Both the position numbers and the translations under genes were made by a program. Of a DNA stretch of 64,000 nucleotides, positions 1 to 9,414 are shown piece after piece. The stretch is from Pseudomonas sp. UMAB-08 (lineage in GTDB: Bacteria > Pseudomonadota > Gammaproteobacteria > Pseudomonadales > Pseudomonadaceae). Location: assembly GCF_900095225.1 (NCBI RefSeq), contig NZ_LT607433.1, positions 1-64,000 on the forward strand. The letters are read 5' to 3'. Position 1 is the first letter of the stretch; every line of letters starts with the position of its first letter. The notes under the pieces are model-generated. The model searched no databases and was not told the origin of the DNA. It was given only the letters and a program-made list of their open reading frames with translations.

Positions 1-2
1 TC

Positions 3-485
3 TTTTTCGACACCGAATCCAACAAGTCCCTGTCGCCGGTGGCGAGGGCTGGGCAAGTGATTGGGGTGGGTATTGCGGTGGCCAGTGTCGGTTTGAGCAT
101 CAAGCGTCACGACCCGCGTTATCTGGTGGGGCTGCTGATTCCATCGCTGGGCATCCCCGTGTTTCGCGGCAAGGTGGGCTTTCCGCAAGTCAGCGCATTT
201 GATTCTGTCACGGGCATCGCCCTGCCGATGCTGGACAATCTCGACAACATTCGGGCGTTCAGCAAAGACCCCGGCGATATGCTGAAGCTGGTGAAAGCCA
301 TGCCCACGCCACCGGCCCTCAGCGCAGAAACCGCGACCACGCCCGAGCTGCAAAAACTGCTCAAGGCCACGGAGGCGGCGAAGGCTTTAGCGAAGGTTAA
401 GGACCTGCTCGACCAGTTGCCTGACGAATCGAAGATGGGGTTGCTGGATCAGGTGAAGGGGGCGTTGGGCAGTGCGGGCGGCTGA
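3..485 (+). CDS. Unknown protein, C-terminal part (5' end outside window)
   Basis: The reading frame is open from the window edge (the first in-frame codons read FFDTESNKSLSP) to a TGA at 483-485, so the true start is outside the window. A GTG at 39 could be proposed as a start, but it has no ribosome-binding site and the frame continues upstream. The visible 160 residues include a glycine/valine-rich hydrophobic stretch (GVGIAVASVGLSI), a second hydrophobic patch (YLVGLLIPSLGIPVF), then an alanine/lysine/leucine-rich, probably helical C-terminus. I do not recognise the family and assign no function. It could be a membrane-associated or secretion-related protein. Confidence 0.6.
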   Translation, partial: FFDTESNKSLSPVARAGQVIGVGIAVASVGLSIKRHDPRYLVGLLIPSLGIPVFRGKVGFPQVSAFDSVTGIALPMLDNLDNIRAFSKDPGDMLKLVKAMPTPPALSAETATTPELQKLLKATEAAKALAKVKDLLDQLPDESKMGLLDQVKGALGSAGG

Positions 486-549
486 GCCGCCTCTGGCTTC
501 GATCTACTGCAAAAGCAACTGCCTTCACCCTTCCGAGTTTTAGGCCGGC

Positions 550-1110
550 TTAGCCCTGCCACTCACTGACAAAATCAGCCGTGTCCAGCTTCGGCGCGGT
601 GCGGGGGGGATGTTGTGGGGTGCCCAGGTAAAGGAACGCAACAACCTCCTCATCCGCCTCCAATCCCAAGCCTTTGGCGACCTGGGCCGAATACGACAAC
701 TCACCCGTACGCCACACGGCCCCGACCCCCAGCGCAAATGCCGCGAGCAATACCGCGTGGGCGGCGCAACCGGCGGTGATCCGTTGTTCTTGCTTCGGCA
801 CTTTGAGGTGATCCTGCAGTTTGGCGATCACCACCACCACCAACGGCGCACGCATCGGCCCCTGACGTACCTTGTCCAATGCTTGCGGTGTTGCCTCGGC
901 ATCGCTCTGTTGCAACGCTTGCACCAGTAACTCGCCCATCTGCTCGCGCGCTTTACCTTCAACCGTCAGGAAGCGGAAAGGCCGCAGTTGACCGTGATCA
1001 GGTGCGCGCAGGGCCGCGCTGAACAATATTTCCCGTTGCGCCGCGTCCGGTGCCGGGTCGATCAACCGCGGTACCGATACACGGTTGAGCAAAGCGTCGA
1101 GCGCCTCCAT
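550..1110 (-). CDS. Nitroreductase family protein, YdjA-like
   Basis: A 186-residue FMN-dependent nitroreductase of the small YdjA type (E. coli YdjA is about 183 residues). These enzymes use NAD(P)H to reduce nitro or quinone compounds; the physiological substrate is usually unknown. The N-terminal part has the FMN phosphate-binding pattern RAPDHGQLRPFRF and the C-terminal half has GVGAVWRTGELSY, both typical of this subfamily. A longer frame extends to 1215, but the ATG at 1110 is preceded by a good AGGAGA site and matches the family length, so I chose it. It is transcribed away from trkH, and the two share a 177-nt divergent promoter region. Confidence 0.88.
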   Translation of the reverse strand: MEALDALLNRVSVPRLIDPAPDAAQREILFSAALRAPDHGQLRPFRFLTVEGKAREQMGELLVQALQQSDAEATPQALDKVRQGPMRAPLVVVVIAKLQDHLKVPKQEQRITAGCAAHAVLLAAFALGVGAVWRTGELSYSAQVAKGLGLEADEEVVAFLYLGTPQHPPRTAPKLDTADFVSEWQG

Positions 1111-1287
1111 TGAGCTGTCTCCTTTTAAAATGATGGGCCATTCTAGGATGTGTTCACCCTCAATAACGAGCGCGGCGACCCAATAATTACAATCAGTGCT
1201 TACAACTTGTAACAAGAGTTCATCGAATTATATCCCCTCGAACGCAGGTAGAATGGCGCCTTTCCACTCCCAAGTCAGAGCCCCTGC

Positions 1288-2742
1288 ATGGCGTTGCCGA
1301 CCCTTCGCATCATCGGTTTCATTATCGGCATTTTCCTGATCACCCTGGCTATCGCCATGGTCGTCCCCATGCTGACACTGGTGATTTTCGACCACACCAG
1401 CGATATCCGCGCCTTTCTCTGGGCGAGTCTGATTACGTTCATTGTCGGCCTGGCATTGGTCATCCCGGGACGTCCCGAGCACATTCATCTGCGCCCACGG
1501 GACATGTACCTGCTAACGGTGTCCAGCTGGGTCGTCGTCTGCATCTTTGCCGCACTGCCGTTTTTGCTGTCCCAGCACATGAGCTATACCGATTCGTTTT
1601 TTGAGAGCATGTCCGGGATCACCGCCACCGGTTCCACCGTAATGAGCGGGCTGGACAGCATGTCGCCAGGGATTCTGATCTGGCGCTCGCTGCTGCACTG
1701 GCTCGGCGGTATCGGTTTTATCGGCATGGCGGTGGCGATCCTGCCACTGTTGCGTATCGGGGGCATGCGCCTGTTCCAGACGGAATCCTCCGACCGCTCG
1801 GAGAAGGTCATGCCGCGCTCACACATGGTGGCCAAGTACATCCTGCTGACTTATGTCGGCATCACCACCCTGGGCAGCCTGGCCTTCTGGGCGGCCGGCA
1901 TGAGCCTGTTCGATGCGATCAACCATGCCATGTCAGCGATCTCCACCGGCGGTTTCTCCACCTCCGATCAATCACTGGCGAAATGGCAACAGCCCGCCGT
2001 ACATTGGGTCGCGATTGTAGTGATGATCCTCGGCAGCTTGCCCTTCGCCCTGTACGTGGCTACCTTGCGTGGCAATCGGCGGGCATTGTTCAAGGACGAA
2101 CAAGTGCGCGGGCTGCTCGGTTTTCTGCTGGTGACCTGGCTGATACTCGGCACCTGGTATTGGGCAACCACCAGCATGCATTGGCTGGACGCCCTGCGTC
2201 ATGTGGCACTGAACGTGACGTCGGTCATGACCACCACCGGGTTCGCCCTGGGCGATTACAGCCTGTGGGGTAACTTCGCGTTGATGCTGTTTTTCTATCT
2301 GGGCTTCGTGGGCGGCTGTTCAGGATCGACGGCGGGCGGAATCAAGATTTTCCGTTTTCAGGTCGCTTATATCCTGCTCAGAGCCAACCTCAATCAACTG
2401 ATCCACCCCCGCGCAGTGATCAAGCAGAAGTACAACGGTCACCGCCTGGACGAAGAAATTGTCCGCTCGATCCTGACCTTTTCATTCTTCTTCGCAATCA
2501 CCATTTGCGTGATTGCACTGCTCTTGTCGCTGTTGGGCGTGGACTGGATGACCGCCCTGACCGGTGCGGCCAGTACGGTCTCCGGCGTCGGTCCGGGGCT
2601 GGGTGAAATCATTGGCCCGGCGGGTAACTTCGCCGGGCTGCCGGATGCGGCTAAATGGATTCTATCGCTGGGTATGCTGCTCGGCCGACTGGAAATCATC
2701 ACCGTGCTGGTGCTCTGCGTTCCAGCGTTCTGGCGGCACTGA
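1288..2742 (+). CDS. trkH: Trk-type potassium uptake protein TrkH
   Basis: A 484-residue inner-membrane potassium translocating subunit of the Trk system, the usual length for TrkH. It carries repeated membrane-pore-membrane units with selectivity-filter-like segments: SGITATGSTVMSG near residue 110, AISTGGFSTSD near 215, TSVMTTTGFALGD near 310 and AASTVSGVGPG near 430. TrkH normally works with the cytoplasmic NAD-binding TrkA, which is not encoded in this window. The GGCSGSTAGGIKIFRF segment is a strong family signature. It starts at ATG 1288 and ends two bases before the stop of the convergent AraC regulator, so the two genes abut tail to tail. Confidence 0.95.
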   Translation: MALPTLRIIGFIIGIFLITLAIAMVVPMLTLVIFDHTSDIRAFLWASLITFIVGLALVIPGRPEHIHLRPRDMYLLTVSSWVVVCIFAALPFLLSQHMSYTDSFFESMSGITATGSTVMSGLDSMSPGILIWRSLLHWLGGIGFIGMAVAILPLLRIGGMRLFQTESSDRSEKVMPRSHMVAKYILLTYVGITTLGSLAFWAAGMSLFDAINHAMSAISTGGFSTSDQSLAKWQQPAVHWVAIVVMILGSLPFALYVATLRGNRRALFKDEQVRGLLGFLLVTWLILGTWYWATTSMHWLDALRHVALNVTSVMTTTGFALGDYSLWGNFALMLFFYLGFVGGCSGSTAGGIKIFRFQVAYILLRANLNQLIHPRAVIKQKYNGHRLDEEIVRSILTFSFFFAITICVIALLLSLLGVDWMTALTGAASTVSGVGPGLGEIIGPAGNFAGLPDAAKWILSLGMLLGRLEIITVLVLCVPAFWRH

Positions 2743-2744
2743 GA

Positions 2745-3746
2745 TCACATCCGCGCGCGGTATTCCCCCGGCGTCTCATCGAACCAACGGCGGAAGGCGC
2801 GGAAGAAATTGCTGGGGTCGGCAAACCCCAACAGGTAGGCGATTTCCAGCAAGGTCATGTTCGGCTGCGCCAGGTATTGCTCGGCCAACTCACGGCGAGT
2901 GACGTCGAGCAAAGCCTGAAAACTGGTGCCCTCTTCCTGCAAGCGGCGCTGCAACGTGCGCTGGGACAGGTGCAGGGTTTGCGCGACCGTCTCACGCTTG
3001 GGCTCGCCCTGAGGCAATAACCGGCACAGCACCTGACGGGCCTGATGGGTGACGCGGCTTTCCGAGAAACGCGCCAGGTATTCCCCGGCAAAACGATCAT
3101 GCAACTGCGCCATGGCTTCATTGGCGGTCGGCAGCGGTGCCTCCATATCTGCCCGCTCGAACACCAGGGCGTCATAGGGCGCGTTGAACGTCATCGGTGC
3201 ATGAAAGGCTTTTTTATAGGGCTCCAGGTCCTTGGGCTGATCGCCCTGAATCAACACCTCGCGCGGCTGCAACGTCCTGCCGGTCAACCAACCACAGAAG
3301 GTCAAGGCCGAGGCCAGTGATGCTTCGGCGCTTTGCCGGGTCGGTGGCAGATGGTCGCCATGCACGGTCAGGATCAGCGCGTAACCTTCGGGCAGCAGAC
3401 GAAAGCTCAAGTCGGCACTTTCAGCGATGATCCGCTGATAACGCACCAACCGCATAAAGCCTTCCTTGAGGGTCTGGCTGGACATCAACGCATAGCCGGC
3501 AACGTTGAAGGATGCCGGACGCACGACTTTGGCCATGTTCAAACCAATCGCCGGGTTGCCTGAAAGCTCCACTGCTCGCTGCCACAGCCGTGTCATGGCG
3601 TCCTGAGGGAAGCGCGCATCAGGGTTATCCAGATCGGCATAATCAAGCCCCAGTTCCTTGAAGAGCGAACGACAATCGAGACCATCCAGTTCCAATGACT
3701 TGACGATACCCATCGCCCAACTTGCAGAAGTCGTTCTTTCGCTCAT
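2745..3746 (-). CDS. AraC-family transcriptional regulator
   Basis: A 333-residue regulator with the two-part layout of the OruR/ArgR-like AraC group. The large N-terminal domain (about residues 15-210) matches the arabinose-binding-like effector domain. The C-terminal double helix-turn-helix (about 235-330) contains TVAQTLHLSQRTLQRRLQEE and the typical second-helix signature AYLLGFADPSNFFRAFRRW. The effector is unknown. It is transcribed toward trkH and is divergent from the Mpo1-like gene at 3880, with 133 nt between them. Such regulators often control a neighbouring gene, but nothing here links it to a specific target. Confidence 0.9.
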   Translation of the reverse strand: MSERTTSASWAMGIVKSLELDGLDCRSLFKELGLDYADLDNPDARFPQDAMTRLWQRAVELSGNPAIGLNMAKVVRPASFNVAGYALMSSQTLKEGFMRLVRYQRIIAESADLSFRLLPEGYALILTVHGDHLPPTRQSAEASLASALTFCGWLTGRTLQPREVLIQGDQPKDLEPYKKAFHAPMTFNAPYDALVFERADMEAPLPTANEAMAQLHDRFAGEYLARFSESRVTHQARQVLCRLLPQGEPKRETVAQTLHLSQRTLQRRLQEEGTSFQALLDVTRRELAEQYLAQPNMTLLEIAYLLGFADPSNFFRAFRRWFDETPGEYRARM

Positions 3747-3879
3747 GGCGGTTTCTTCAAGATAAGCCGCGTCCTGCAGCTACTGGCACAAGGATACTAT
3801 TCTGGCGCTTAATGTCACTGGCCTGATTAATCGGGCACATTACACTCAGCCCCTAAAACAAGAATCGAAGGTACACGTC

Positions 3880-4191
3880 GTGACAGCCACCCAGTCGTTC
3901 ACACGTTTCGCTGACTTCTACCCCTACTACTTGTCGGAGCACAGCAACAGCACCTGTCGCCGACTGCACTTCATCGGCACCACGCTGGTGATTTTTATCG
4001 CGGCCTTCGCGATTGGCAGCGCCCGCTGGCCGTTGTTATGGGCAGTACCCATTGCGGGTTACAGCTTTGCCTGGGTCGGACATTTCTTTTTCGAGAAGAA
4101 TCGCCCCGCCACGTTCAAGCACCCGTTTTATAGCCTGCTGGGCGACTTCGTCATGTACCGCGATATGGTGATGGGCAAAGTGCCTTTCTAG
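3880..4191 (+). CDS. Mpo1-like (DUF962) membrane protein
   Basis: A 103-residue protein starting at GTG. It matches the DUF962/YGL010w family: FADFYPYYLSEHSNSTCRRLHFIGTT is the characteristic opening (histidines H20, H28 region), followed by two membrane helices and GHFFFEKNRPATFKHP near residues 65-80. The yeast relative Mpo1 is an iron-dependent dioxygenase acting on 2-hydroxy fatty acids. Bacterial members keep the histidines, but their role is not established, so lipid oxidation is only a suggestion. The AGAATCGAAGG stretch ahead of GTG 3880 supplies a weak ribosome-binding site. Confidence 0.8.
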   Translation: MTATQSFTRFADFYPYYLSEHSNSTCRRLHFIGTTLVIFIAAFAIGSARWPLLWAVPIAGYSFAWVGHFFFEKNRPATFKHPFYSLLGDFVMYRDMVMGKVPF

Positions 4192-4314
4192 AAACCTCAC
4201 CCTGAATGGCACTCGGCGCGCAGGGCCAGCAATGCGTCTTTCACGGTCACTGCCGAAATCCACACGCAGCATAGACTGGGTCTTTGTTTACCTATAACAA
4301 AGACAGGACCGTCG

Positions 4315-4909
4315 ATGAACACTCAGGCCCGCTTTACCCATATGAAGGAAGGTACTCAGGAGGATTGGGCGATCATTGCCCAGGACTTCAGCGCCTACGC
4401 CAAACAGTTGCCGGGGGCGAATCCTGACCCATCTTCGGCTGCTCGACGGTGACTTCGGTGGCTTTCCCGTTGATCGCCTGACCCACTCCCTGCAAACCGC
4501 CACGCGTGCCTGCCACGACGGTCGCGACGAGGAATACATCGTCTGCGCCCTGCTCCACGACATCGGCGACACACTGGGGTCCTATAACCACGCGGACATC
4601 GCTGCGGCCATTCTCAAGCCTTTCGTCAGCGAGGAAAACCTGTGGATGGTGGAAAAGCACGGGATATTCCAGGGCTATTACTTTTTTCATCACCTGGGCA
4701 TGGACCGCATGCTGCGCGAGCAATTCCGGGCGCATCCGCAGTATCAGCAAACCATCGAGTTCTGCGCAAAATACGATGCCGCCGCGTTCGACCCTGCATA
4801 CAACACGCTGCCATTGAGCTTCTTCGAACCCATGCTGGAACGGGTTTTTACCCACCCGAAACGCTCGATCTATCAATCTGCCATAGAGCAAGATCTTTCA
4901 TCGTCTTGA
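4315..4909 (+). pseudogene. HD-domain phosphohydrolase gene with a one-base frameshift
   Basis: From ATG 4315 the frame encodes a normal-looking N-terminus (MNTQARFTHMKEGTQEDWAI, then AQDFSAYAKQLPG) and then hits a stop soon after 4420. The rest of the protein continues one frame over, to 4909: DRLTHSLQTATRA, LLHDIGDTLGSYNHADIA (HD motif), a long helical core and a C-terminal FFEPMLERVF. Removing one G from the G5 run at 4413-4417 joins the two parts as QLPGRILTHLRLLDGD, which reads as a natural junction. The family is a roughly 197-residue HD phosphohydrolase-like protein of unknown substrate. The cause is either a real inactivating insertion or a homopolymer sequencing error; the downstream part shows no other decay. 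Confidence 0.8.
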
Positions 4910-4923
4910 TGGCAGGGTCGGCT

Positions 4924-5769
4924 TTAAATAACCGGCTCGCTGACCCGCCCCTCGTCTTCCTCGACCCGTTTCTGCCGGACGGGGACCCGCGCCTCGCGCA
5001 GATGAGCATCAGCCAGCCGGAACAATTCGATCGAGCCATCTAAATGCTCAATCAGCGCGGTACAGGATTCGACCCAATCGCCACAATTGAGGTACTCCAC
5101 CTCGCCCACGGTGCGGATTTCAGCATGATGGATGTGCCCGCAGACCACGCCGTCAAAGCCACGTTTTACGCATTCGTGAGCGATGGCTTCTTCGAAGTCA
5201 CTGATGAAACTGACCGCCGTTTTGACCTTGTGCTTGAGGTACGCCGACAGCGACCAATAGCCGTAGCCATAACGCGCGCGCCAGTGGTTCAGCCAGCGAT
5301 TAAGGGTCAAGGTAAATTCATAGGCCGAATCGCCGAGAAAGGCCAGCCAGCGGTGATAGCGCGTAATCACGTCGAACTGATCGCCGTGCACCACCAGCAG
5401 ACGACGACCATCAGCCGTCACGTGCTCGGCCTCGTCCACCAATCGGATATTGCCCAGGATCAACGTCGAGTAACGCCGCAGGAATTCGTCGTGGTTGCCA
5501 GTAACATAAATTACTTCGGTGCCGCGCTTGCTCATGGTCAATAGACGGCGGATCACATTGGTGTGCGCCTGAGGCCAATACATGCCACCGCGCAGCTTCC
5601 AGCCATCGATGATGTCACCGACCAGATACACCTTGTCAGCGTGATACTGCTTGAGAAAGTTCGACAGATGCTCAGCCTGGCAATCACGTGTGCCGAGGTG
5701 TACATCTGAGATCCACAAGGTTCTCACCCGTTGCTTGCGACTGGGTTTAGCGAGCTGAGCGCTGCTCAT
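4924..5769 (-). CDS. LpxH-like UDP-2,3-diacylglucosamine diphosphatase / metallophosphoesterase
   Basis: A 281-residue calcineurin-type phosphoesterase. The metal-binding blocks are in order: WISDVHLGT (residues near 20), LVGDIIDGW, VTGNHDEFLRR, VVHGDQFD and CGHIHHAEI. This pattern, with the long WLNHWRARYGYGYWSLS insert, fits the family annotated as UDP-2,3-diacylglucosamine diphosphatase (the LpxH2-type branch). It is longer than classical LpxH (about 240), so it may be a paralogue acting on another nucleotide-linked substrate. The frame is open to 5829, but ATG 5769 has a GGAGG site just upstream and is chosen. Confidence 0.85.
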   Translation of the reverse strand: MSSAQLAKPSRKQRVRTLWISDVHLGTRDCQAEHLSNFLKQYHADKVYLVGDIIDGWKLRGGMYWPQAHTNVIRRLLTMSKRGTEVIYVTGNHDEFLRRYSTLILGNIRLVDEAEHVTADGRRLLVVHGDQFDVITRYHRWLAFLGDSAYEFTLTLNRWLNHWRARYGYGYWSLSAYLKHKVKTAVSFISDFEEAIAHECVKRGFDGVVCGHIHHAEIRTVGEVEYLNCGDWVESCTALIEHLDGSIELFRLADAHLREARVPVRQKRVEEDEGRVSEPVI

Positions 5770-5945
5770 GGACAACCTCCGGCAGGGTTTTAGCGAGCTT
5801 GCCCGGCGCGGGTTAATTGGACATGACATTGGCGTGGCGATTGGATGACAAATGATCCAAAAACGCCAACAGACAACGGTCAGGCATGCGCTCTACACTT
5901 AGCGGTCATCCCCGCACCGTAAAAGCCTGACTGATAAGGACTGTA

Positions 5946-6836
5946 ATGAACCACCGTTCTGCGCTTGGCGCTCTGCATATTGGCGCCCTGATGTTCGGCC
6001 TGACCGGGGTGTTCGGCAAACTGGCCGCCGCCTCGCCCTCGATCATCGTGTTCGGCCGCGCAGCTTTTGCAGTGATTGCCCTGGCCTTTTTCGCCCGTTT
6101 CGCCAGCAACACCGCCTGGCAATCACTGCGCGGCAGTGATTGGCGTCGACTGGTTCTGGGTGGGTTGCTGCTGGCCGGGCATTGGGTGAGCTTCTTCATC
6201 TCAGTGAAAGTTGCCGGCGTGGCCATCGCGACACTCGGCTTTGCCAGCTTCCCGGCCTTTACCGTGGTCCTCGAAGGGCTGATTTTCCGCGAGCGGATTC
6301 GCAGCAATGAAATCATCCTGGTGCTGCTGGTCAGCGTCGGGCTGGTGTTGGTCACCCCGGATTTCGACCTCGCCAGTCAGGCCACTCTCGGCCTGCTGTG
6401 GTCCGTTTTGTCCGGTTTACTGTTCTCACTGTTGTCACTGACCAACCGCGCCAGCTCCGGGCGAATTCCGGCCGTGCAAGCGGCGTTGTGTCAAAACCTG
6501 GTAGTCGCGGCGTGCCTGTTGCCTGCCGCGGCGCCGGGCCTGAGCAGCGTCACACCCCTCGACTGGCTGTGGATCGGTCTGCTTGGGGTGTTCTGTACAG
6601 GTGTGGCGCATAGCTTGTTCGTCGCCAGCCTGGCAGTAATCAAGGCGCGCACCGCCGCGATGGTCTTTGCCCTTGAGCCGGTGTATGGCATCACCTTCGC
6701 GTGGTTGCTGTTCACCGAACAGCCCACGATGCGGATGTTACTGGGTGGCGCACTGATCATCGTCGCGATCGTGGTCTCGAGCCGGCTGGGATCTAAAACA
6801 ATCGAGCACAAAGCCGGCGCCGCTTCAGCCCACTGA
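5946..6836 (+). CDS. EamA/DMT-family membrane transporter
   Basis: A 296-residue inner-membrane protein with about ten hydrophobic helices arranged as two EamA repeats (about residues 5-135 and 145-280). The end of the first repeat, GVAIATLGFASFPAFTVVLE, and the second-repeat RTAAMVFALEPVYGITFAWLL are typical drug/metabolite transporter segments. These carriers usually export amino acids or other metabolites; the substrate here cannot be read from sequence. AAGGA before ATG 5946 supports the start. It runs divergently from the phosphoesterase gene. Confidence 0.9.
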   Translation: MNHRSALGALHIGALMFGLTGVFGKLAAASPSIIVFGRAAFAVIALAFFARFASNTAWQSLRGSDWRRLVLGGLLLAGHWVSFFISVKVAGVAIATLGFASFPAFTVVLEGLIFRERIRSNEIILVLLVSVGLVLVTPDFDLASQATLGLLWSVLSGLLFSLLSLTNRASSGRIPAVQAALCQNLVVAACLLPAAAPGLSSVTPLDWLWIGLLGVFCTGVAHSLFVASLAVIKARTAAMVFALEPVYGITFAWLLFTEQPTMRMLLGGALIIVAIVVSSRLGSKTIEHKAGAASAH

Positions 6837-6840
6837 ATGC

Positions 6841-7131
6841 TTACGCCTGCGGACGATCGTTATGCCCCAGGTCGCGCTGCGGGTCGATCTGGTCACGCAC
6901 TCGCTGCTTGAGTACCTTGGCTTCAGGAAACCCGCCATCGGCCTTGCGCTCCCAGATTTGCACACCATTGCACGTGATTCGAAACGCCCCACCGGTCGCA
7001 GGCTCCAGCGAGACCTTGCCCAGATCGTCGGAAAACGTGCTGAGCAACTCTTGAGCGAGCCACGCGGCCCGCAGAAGCCATTGGCATTGGGTGCAGTAGG
7101 TAATGACGATTTCAGGTTTGGCGAGAGACAT
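6841..7131 (-). CDS. SelT/SelW/SelH-family thioredoxin-like protein
   Basis: A 96-residue protein with the Rdx-family signature: a short beta strand IVITYCTQCQW with a CxxC motif near residues 12-15, then a helix, and the GGAFRITCNGVQIWERK block. Eukaryotic relatives carry selenocysteine in place of the second cysteine; here both are ordinary cysteines. A redox role is expected but the partner is unknown. ATG 7131 is chosen over an upstream TTG at 7152 because the conserved start MSLAKPEI fits the family. It converges with the EamA transporter, with only four bases between stop codons. Confidence 0.88.
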   Translation of the reverse strand: MSLAKPEIVITYCTQCQWLLRAAWLAQELLSTFSDDLGKVSLEPATGGAFRITCNGVQIWERKADGGFPEAKVLKQRVRDQIDPQRDLGHNDRPQA

Positions 7132-7260
7132 ATCCTGACTCACACTCCTCAAGGGTTGGCGTTCAAAGGCGCTTTATCTGAATCTGGGGCAGACATTTTA
7201 AGAGCCGGTCGCTGATCCCACGCAAGGCATCGGATCAATCTGCCCGCAACCTCTCTGCAA

Positions 7261-9414
7261 TCAGCTTATTCCCGCCAACAAATCCCGAGCAGTCTGCTGC
7301 TGGTTATCGTCAGTTTCGTTGATCACTTCCAGCAGCAGCTCACGCGCAGCCTGCAGATCACCGTCATCAATCAACACCTGAGCCTGGTTGATTTTGCTCA
7401 GGGGCTCGTCGCTCAGGTCGAGCATATCGAAGCCCGCCGAATCATCCATGAAGCCTTCAAGAAACGCATCATCCAGACTGTCGCTGCTGGCGTGGAGAAT
7501 AGGCTCCGGCTCTGAGAAGTCGCTGAGGAACTGCTCATCAGGCATTTCGAAGACTTCCGGCAACTCCGTGAGGTTGGACGCGAAATCCAGGTCCTCCGTC
7601 GGCGCTTGTTCCGGCTGGCTTTTGCTGCGTACGGCCGGCGTGGTTTCGAAGGGATCGACCAAATCCCAATCGGCGTCCATCGACAAATCTTCCAGGTTCA
7701 ATTGGAATTCGTCAGCAGGCTGCGCGCTCAAGGAAGAGGCAACAGGCTCATTGACCACCGCTTGAGGCAGCACCGGTTCTGACGAAGGCAGCGGTAGGGC
7801 CTCTGGCGCGGGTGAAGGTGTCGCGAACAACTGGGGATGCTGCGCGCGTATTTCCTGCAATTTGTCCGAACTGACACCCTGATCGAGCGCCGCTTGCTCC
7901 TCGCGGGCAAAACCGTCGGCGTCACCCTGCTGGGCCAGCAACTCAAGAATTCTCAGGCGCAGATCCGTTCGCTGCGGCTGTTTCTGCAGTGCATCGCGCA
8001 AAATGCCCAGCGCCTCACTGATCCGGCCGTATGCGATATAAATGCTCGCACCGTCCATGGCATCGGTGGCAGCACCGGCCAACCGTTGGGTACCAGGCGT
8101 CGGAACCGCAACCACTGGCGCTGTCGGTGCAGCGACCACGGAAGGTTTTTCAACCACGGGCACAGCAGTCGCCATCGTGGGCCTCGGCGCAGCCGTGTCG
8201 ACGATATTCTGCACAGGCAGGGCGTTTATCAACCGCTTGCGCCGTACGGAATAAGCCAACCCCAGCAATAACAACAGCACCAACACTGCCCCCGACAACA
8301 GCAACATGTTGCCGGACGATTCCTCCGCTGGCGCCTCGGTTACTGGCGGGGCGGGCACCGCCGTTGGCGTCACGGCCACAGCCGGGACAACGGGGGTGAC
8401 CGTTTTGGTTGTGGATAACTTTAGTTCAGCCAGGGCGGCATTCAGTTCGGTGAGCTGCTTGTCTTTACCCGAAATTTGCCCCTCAAGCGCTTGCATCTGC
8501 CCTTTCAGGTCGCCCACGGTTTTGGTCAGTTGCTGGTTCTCGATAACGGTACTGGCCAGTTGCTCAGCGTTTTGCTGCAACCCATCCGCAGAAGCTGCTG
8601 CTTCATTTGCCGCCGAAGGGGGTGGCGTAGTTTGAGTGGCTGCTGCGACCGAAGGCACCCCTGTCGAACGCGGCAACACCGCGCTGTCTGGCAGCAGCAG
8701 GCTCTGTCCGACTTTCAACCGAGTGCTGTTACCGTTGGAAAACGCCTGGGGATTGAGCGCCTCGATACCTCGGGCCAGCTCACTGGCGGAAGTTTTGCTG
8801 CCCGGCCCTTGCAGACGCCTGGCAATCGTTCCGAGGTTATCGCCGCTGGCGACCGTGTAGCGATTACCCTGCACCGCTTGCGGCGGCGCGACGGGCATAC
8901 GTGATTCAGCACCGCGCTGTGAAGAAGGATCGGCTAGCCTGGAGCGCGACGCGGCTGCGCCTATCGCCGAGTCGGGCGGGTCGAGCAACACCGTATACGC
9001 GTGCAGCACGTCGCCATTAGGACGAACCAGGCGCACCAGAAAATTAAGGTAAGGCTCAGTGACTGGCTTTCTCGACTCCACATGCACCACACCACGATTG
9101 CCATGGATGATGGGGGTAAAGCGCAAATCATTGAGAAAGAACAGGCGTTCGATGCCTGCCCGGCTGAAGGCTTCCGGCGAAGCAAGACTCGCCACAATGT
9201 CATCCGCGCTCAGGCCTGCGGTTTCTACCAATTCGATATCGGCATTGAACGGCTGATCCAACGCCGAATGCAGGGTGATATCTCCGAGCCCCAATGCTGG
9301 GGCCAGTGCCGAATAAAACAGTGATGTTGCGGCCGCAGCCACACACCATTGACGAACGACCTGCCGCAACGGGCGATCGGCCCGTTTTAACGCGGCCTGA
9401 GAACTCTTCAGCAT
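7261..9414 (-). CDS. FimV/HubP-like polar landmark protein (paralogue)
   Basis: A 717-residue protein. An N-terminal signal/anchor region (to about residue 45) is followed by the FimV N-terminal domain beginning GLGDITLHSALDQPFNADIE, with RFTPIIHGNRGVVHVESRKP. A LysM peptidoglycan-binding repeat (YTVASGDNLGTIARRLQG, about 183-235), a coiled-coil (about 265-325), one membrane helix (about 368-390), an acidic cytoplasmic region with a TPR-like helical pair, and the C-terminal FimV domain (INQAQVLIDDGDLQAARELL) complete it. FimV organises type IV pili and polar signalling. The usual fimV neighbours (asd, truA) are absent and the protein is shorter than P. aeruginosa FimV (about 919), so this is probably a second copy. 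ATG 9414 is chosen over the longer frame to 9522. Confidence 0.87.
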   Translation of the reverse strand: MLKSSQAALKRADRPLRQVVRQWCVAAAATSLFYSALAPALGLGDITLHSALDQPFNADIELVETAGLSADDIVASLASPEAFSRAGIERLFFLNDLRFTPIIHGNRGVVHVESRKPVTEPYLNFLVRLVRPNGDVLHAYTVLLDPPDSAIGAAASRSRLADPSSQRGAESRMPVAPPQAVQGNRYTVASGDNLGTIARRLQGPGSKTSASELARGIEALNPQAFSNGNSTRLKVGQSLLLPDSAVLPRSTGVPSVAAATQTTPPPSAANEAAASADGLQQNAEQLASTVIENQQLTKTVGDLKGQMQALEGQISGKDKQLTELNAALAELKLSTTKTVTPVVPAVAVTPTAVPAPPVTEAPAEESSGNMLLLSGAVLVLLLLLGLAYSVRRKRLINALPVQNIVDTAAPRPTMATAVPVVEKPSVVAAPTAPVVAVPTPGTQRLAGAATDAMDGASIYIAYGRISEALGILRDALQKQPQRTDLRLRILELLAQQGDADGFAREEQAALDQGVSSDKLQEIRAQHPQLFATPSPAPEALPLPSSEPVLPQAVVNEPVASSLSAQPADEFQLNLEDLSMDADWDLVDPFETTPAVRSKSQPEQAPTEDLDFASNLTELPEVFEMPDEQFLSDFSEPEPILHASSDSLDDAFLEGFMDDSAGFDMLDLSDEPLSKINQAQVLIDDGDLQAARELLLEVINETDDNQQQTARDLLAGIS

